NCBI GenBank assembly: GCA_021229015.1
Contig: CM037777.1
Span: 50,602,443-50,666,442 of the forward strand
Source of the DNA: Solen grandis
Lineage: Eukaryota; Mollusca; Bivalvia; Adapedonta; Solenidae
DNA: 64,000 bases
Reading direction: 5' to 3'
Below are positions 47,601 through 53,600 of the stretch, in pieces. Every line of letters begins with the position of its first letter. Position 1 is the stretch's first letter. A program made the position numbers and the translations under genes. The notes beneath the pieces were generated by a model. It did no database searches. It was not told the origin of the DNA and was given only the letters and a program-made list of their open reading frames with translations.

Positions 47601-50600
47601 TTACACAGGAAACAAGGAATGTCATGTGATAACGTTGTATATAAAAGGAAAGGGGAGTGAATGGGATTATAAGTGTCTGACATAGAACTCCTGTTTACCT
47701 TCATTTTGTTTGAACCTTTTCCATATATCTAGGAAATGATTAATGCATTCAGTATAAAGCTATATCTGCGTGTTCTTGGCTTACAGGCAGATCAGGTTTT
47801 ATATCACTTTTGCTATTCCTCGTTTTGAGGTTGTTTGCACTAAAAAATATCAGACATTAAAGAATAAATATGGGGAAATCTTATTAGAAATGGTGTGCAA
47901 ACATTAAGAGGGTGCTATGGTTTAGTGAGTGGTAATGTACATGCCTGTGGATTTGAAGGTTGTGGGTCTGGATTCCTGTTTGGGGCAAATATTTTTTATG
48001 ACTTCACCAGGTGCCAAGTACTGGTCCAACCCAGGAACCCTAAAGAGAGGAATTAGTGTGAAGTTTTCAGAACTTAAATTTTCCAATCAAAGTAAAAATA
48101 AACAATTTGAAACTAAAAGAGTTCTTATATTCTGTTTAAGACATGGTCGTTATAGTTACTCATATGGTGACATGGACGGGGAACTATCTCTGGTATGAAT
48201 CTTATATATCTGTATAATTATATTATTATATTACTACAGGCTATGGGTTTTTATTAGATGTGATAGCATTGTGGGAAGATGGTAGTATATATTTTCCTAG
48301 TCAGATAATTACTGCATGATTATAGCATGGTTGAAAGACGACAGAGGCTATGTAAAAAACGTCTCTGTTACATGTGCTTAAGTGTCTATATCATAGGATA
48401 TTGTTTATGGATTTATGATGATATAAGTAATGTAGTTCAGCTTTTGTATTGTTGCCTGTCATATTATTCATAATCGTTTGTCTTTTTTTTGTCTGTCTAT
48501 CCCTGATCATGTTAATTTTGCAGTACTTGCATGTTTTCTAATGGTCTGACATTAACAGGCTATATCCCATGCATGATGAAATATTGCCTTTAAACATGCA
48601 TGAAGTGGAAACATCTATAAATATTATTTCAATAAAATTGAAAAAAAAAAATGTTTTTTGATATTCTCAAAGGACAAGATGTCCTGTATGAGGAAGCATT
48701 TTGTAACTAAATATGCATGCAAGCAGTGGAAATCAAGTTAACAGGTTAAATGCTTTCTTATTGAAGTGTAAACATTTGCTCAAATTCAGGAGAAAATATT
48801 AATGCATGAATAAGTTTGCAATACTATACACTATAATAAAGATATCATTGTTAAAACTGTGCTTTCCAAGGATTAACACAACCAGGTAAAAAAAAAAAAA
48901 AAATGGGCTGAGTTCACAAAGGCCCTCCAGTTACAATATAGACTGTCTCTCCATCCGGCCGTCTGTCGTTTTTTTGTTGTCCGGGCTGTAACTCAAAAAG
49001 TATAAAAGGCATCAAGATGAAACTTCATATGTGGATAGATCACATTTAGGGGGAGTGCAGTGACCAAGAACCATAACTCTCTGTCGCATGATTATGGAGT
49101 TATTTCCCTTTGTAAATTTTCAGACTTAATTTTTGTCTGGGCCGTAACTCAAAAAGTATAAAAGATATCAAGATGAAACTTCATATGTCGATAGATCTCA
49201 TTAAGGGGGCGTGCAGTGACCATGAACCATAACTCTTTGTCACGTAATTTTGGAGTTATTGCCCGTTGTAAATTTTCATACTTAATTTTTGTCCGGGCTG
49301 TAACTCAAAAAGTATAAAAGGCATCAAGATGAAACTTAAAACAAGAACTGTAAACTTCATTCCTGTGACAAAGCAACATGCGGGGGGTATTTGCGCCATT
49401 ACAATGGCAGTTCTAGTTTCTGATAGAAAATATTTCTGTTTATATTCATCAATTATACATAGGGAAAAAATTTTATACAATTCAGAATATATAGGATCCA
49501 TAAAATCTTACCACAGTTAAGCAAATCTTCAGATTCTTCATGAATAATTCTTCTTCATCAAGTTAAAAAATGGGGAAAAAATATTTGTTGCTGTGATAAA
49601 AAATTATTACAGGTGTGCACTACGGTGATGCAATATGATGCTGATATTCCTAGTCAAGGCTGGTTTTATTTTCTGTTGCAGGGAGCGAGCAGTGCAGGAG
49701 TTGAGGCGCCATGGTCTTACCCCACCCGTACCTACGATGGAGTACTCGAGCGGAGGTCGCTACAGGTCCACAAGTCCAGCCAGGTCAAGGTCAAGAAGTC
49801 CTACCAGGTAACTACTGTTGCGTGAATCCTGACCACTGCTTTCTGTTTCCACACTAATGGGCCTTTTCAATTGTTGCAGTAATCAGTTAAACCCGTTGTC
49901 TGACAGTTATGCCATTTTACACTGTGGTAAACTATAGAGAAAACTGATCAGACTGTTTGCAACAACTTGAAAGTTGGTTCCTTGCTTGCATTCTATAAAC
50001 TCAGAGTTTTCCCTGGTGCACAAAATTGCCCATTTTGATCCTCAAATTGCGTAAATGACCCCCAAATATTTCAAAATTTGTCGCTTTAACTATATTTCAA
50101 GGGGTCATTTGTCCCACATTTAAAAATATCAAGGTATACACTAAGATACAACTGAGATGCATAGACTAATGTTAGCAACTGTAACTTGTAACTGTTCTGT
50201 CTGCTTTCCTTCCTCATCACCAAGGTACAGAAGAGTTGTAAGAGTGGTGCTAATCCTGATAAACCATTTTGGATACTCCCAGGCTTTCAAAGTAGTCACA
50301 CAGATCACTTTCATTAAACTCTAATAATAAAATTGGTTCATCCTCTCCTTTTTCTATTTTCTAGAGATTATTGCCCATTTTATTATTATGTCATCAGTAC
50401 ACAAATAGTTACCACAAATAAGCACTCTGACTGGTACATTGCAAAATGGTTAAAAATGGTACTGGTAGCCTCCAGCTTGGCACTCAGCAAATAAATAGGG
50501 TAGTTCTAGGACTGGCTTACCTGATGTCAGGATAATGTGACTGGGTGCCACATGTCTACAGTGTCATACTGCAGTTTGGCAGCATTAAAGCTCTAGTAGG

Positions 50601-53600
50601 CATAATCTCCATATCTATGGGATGTTAAACCCAACAAACATATAACATGTGCTCTTTTCTAATATCTGGGTCAACCACTGATCACATGATATTGCAGTTG
50701 AGCTATTGGATACTCTGATCATTTGATTTGAATATGTCTGTACAAATTGAAAAGGTCAATTTTTTTCTCAGTTACTTTTTTATAGACTGTTTCGCTAGAA
50801 TTAATCAGTGTTGAGATGGGGTAGGTTTTCTTAATGTCCATATAGCAGGTGAAAGTAATTGTAAACACTGCTGTTAACCTTTTACCTCATTAACCCTTTC
50901 CCTCATAGTGGACACCATGAAAAGACCTATGCGAACAGCATAAAACCAGATCAGCCTGCGAGTAACTCGCAGGCTGATCAGGTTTTATGCTGTTCGCTGC
51001 TCCTCAGCGGTCTGGAAATGAGGATTTTTTAATTAAATTTGGTAAGGTTTAACGTGGTTTTCTGCAGATCAGGCTTATGTGGTACCTATTGAATGCGTCA
51101 AAAGATTATATGAGGGTAAGGGTTAATATTCATGAACAAATTTATGACAAATTATCAGTTAATGGTATATGAAACAATTTTTTTTTTCTTTTCTTCACAG
51201 AAAAGCTTCATCTGAGCTAGCTACAATAGTGAATGAGCAAACAGAAGAGACCCTGATCAGACATTCTCTCCAGGACTGTCTGATCTGGGTTTGCTCTGTT
51301 TACCAGCATGTCTGTATGAGACAGAGGGATAATAATATACTCTACAAATGTATAATGGCAGGAGGAATTTCCCCCTGACAGGATATGTTTTATTAATGTT
51401 TTTTTTTATTCATTTCAAGAACTTTCACTCTGATGTCATTTCAAAGAAAGTCACAAGACCTAGATGAAATAGATTTTGAGGGCTTGATGCAAAAAGATGG
51501 TAACTAGATATAAATAGAGAAGGAGTAACAATAGCCTTGCATTAAGCCCTCTAAATACATAACACTCATATTAGGAGAGTCAGCAAGTTAATTTAACTTG
51601 TATTTTGTTCTGCTTGAGTAGAACACATTTTGGATCTGGGTAATTTTGACAATCAATCTACTAAAACTATATTGTTGTTACTGATTTTTCTGAAGAAAAT
51701 TGATTTCTTAAGGCTCTGCAAGAAAGCTTTCAACTCTTAGAAACATTCATGACATGGATTCAGTGTATTTTATGTAGTCAACACGTATATAAATATGTGT
51801 TCAATCAATAAAATGTAGAGGCTTTATGATTGGTGTAGTGGTGATTGAGACATCCATTAACCTTATTACCATATTTCCCTAATGGTTACCCCCTCTGATC
51901 AAAGGTACCACCACCTCGTGTCCTGAGGACTAATGGACACTGCTATTTCAGTGCACTGGTAAATTTATCCAAAATTTATGAATGGACAGGATCAAACGTT
52001 TGATGTATAACATTAAAAATTGATATAGAAAGTTTGCCAATATTGTGTATTTTTGAAAACAGAATATGCAGTAGAATGTGGGTCCATTTTAAAAGCCACC
52101 TGAACTAAGCAGCTAACCTGCATTAACCCTTTCCCTCATAGAGGAAACCATGAAAAGACTTATGCGAACAGCATAAAACCTGATCAGCCTGCGAGTAACT
52201 CGCAGGCTGATCAGGTTTTATGCTGTTCGCTGCTCCTCAGTGATCTGGAAATGAGGATTTTGTAATTAAATTTGGTAAGGTTTAACTGTGGTTTTCTGCA
52301 GATCAGGCTTTATGTGATACCTTTTGAGGGCATCAAAATGAGTATATATGAGGGAAAGGGTTAAGCAGACAGCTTCAAGATATTCCAGAAGACATTTGAC
52401 CTCTATTTTACAGCCACCCTCGCCACTTAATTTCTTAATTTGACCTTTGATTTCTTAATTGGACTTGACCTTTCTTTATTTTGGACTGTACTGTTAGTTG
52501 TTTATGGGGGTGTCTGCTGAAAATGTATTGACTTAATAGCGAACAGTTCAGACCATGATTAGACTGCATGGATATGCTGGCTGATCTTGGTTGGCACTTG
52601 TTGAAAAGGCAGTCACAAGTGCCTACAGTATTGTAAGGGTTAAGACAGGTTTTTGAATGTTCTAAATACCCATGCTGTCATAACTATATGTTGTTTTTAA
52701 TACTCAAGTAAGACTTCTGCTTTTTCTGGAAGTATTTGTGTTAAAAAGTGCTTGTAACTAGTTCTTAGCCTGATGCTTGTATTAATCATGGCCTATCATT
52801 ATTAATATTCCAGTTTGTGTGTTCTCCCTATGTTTCAGTCTCAGATACACAAGGTAATTGTACACTCACCTTTCCTTCTGTAACCATAGAAACAACATTT
52901 AAGTTTGAAACACATCAACATGATGTGTTAACTGTCAAACTTTGCAAAAAAAAAAAAAAAAATGGAATAGAATTACTTGGGAATAACAAACAGAATGGTT
53001 CTGTGTAGGTACAAACACTCTTTAAAGAAATGATTTATGGTTTACAAAGAATAATGGTCGAACTCCTGTTGTGGTGCATGCTTTTCAGCAACATTACATA
53101 AACACCTTGTTTGTACCTACATGGAAAAACCCATTTTTGTGAGTTCAGGATATTGTCTATTGTTCGAATGACAGTTGGGGTGGGGAGTGGGGGGGGGGGG
53201 GGGGTAATATTTCATCATCATCATCATCATCATCATCCATTTAACATGCTGTTTCCATGTCTCTGGGTTGCACATTGTCCTATTGCTGTCCTCCATCTGT
53301 TATCATATGTATCTTTTGCATATAGTTGCAGATATTCATGTATTTTACTTATGCTGTTTAAGGAATTAACTTAGTGCATGCTGTCTTAAGTCATTTTTCT
53401 ATCATTCTAATATTGACTCAAGTTTTATTTCTAAGAACTACTCCTATTATCATGTACACTGGAAATTTTAATACTAGCACAACTGAAGAAATAACATAGA
53501 AGTAGTATTAATCATTTGATAAACAAATATCATTTATTCTGAAGTATTTAAACCTATAGTGCTGTAGTTCTGATGTTTTTCTGTCACTCTGTCCTGTCTG

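Noticed and set aside
53111..53374. Frame with a run of histidines
   Set aside because: It is produced by a (TCA)n microsatellite and a poly-G run; there is no other coding signal.
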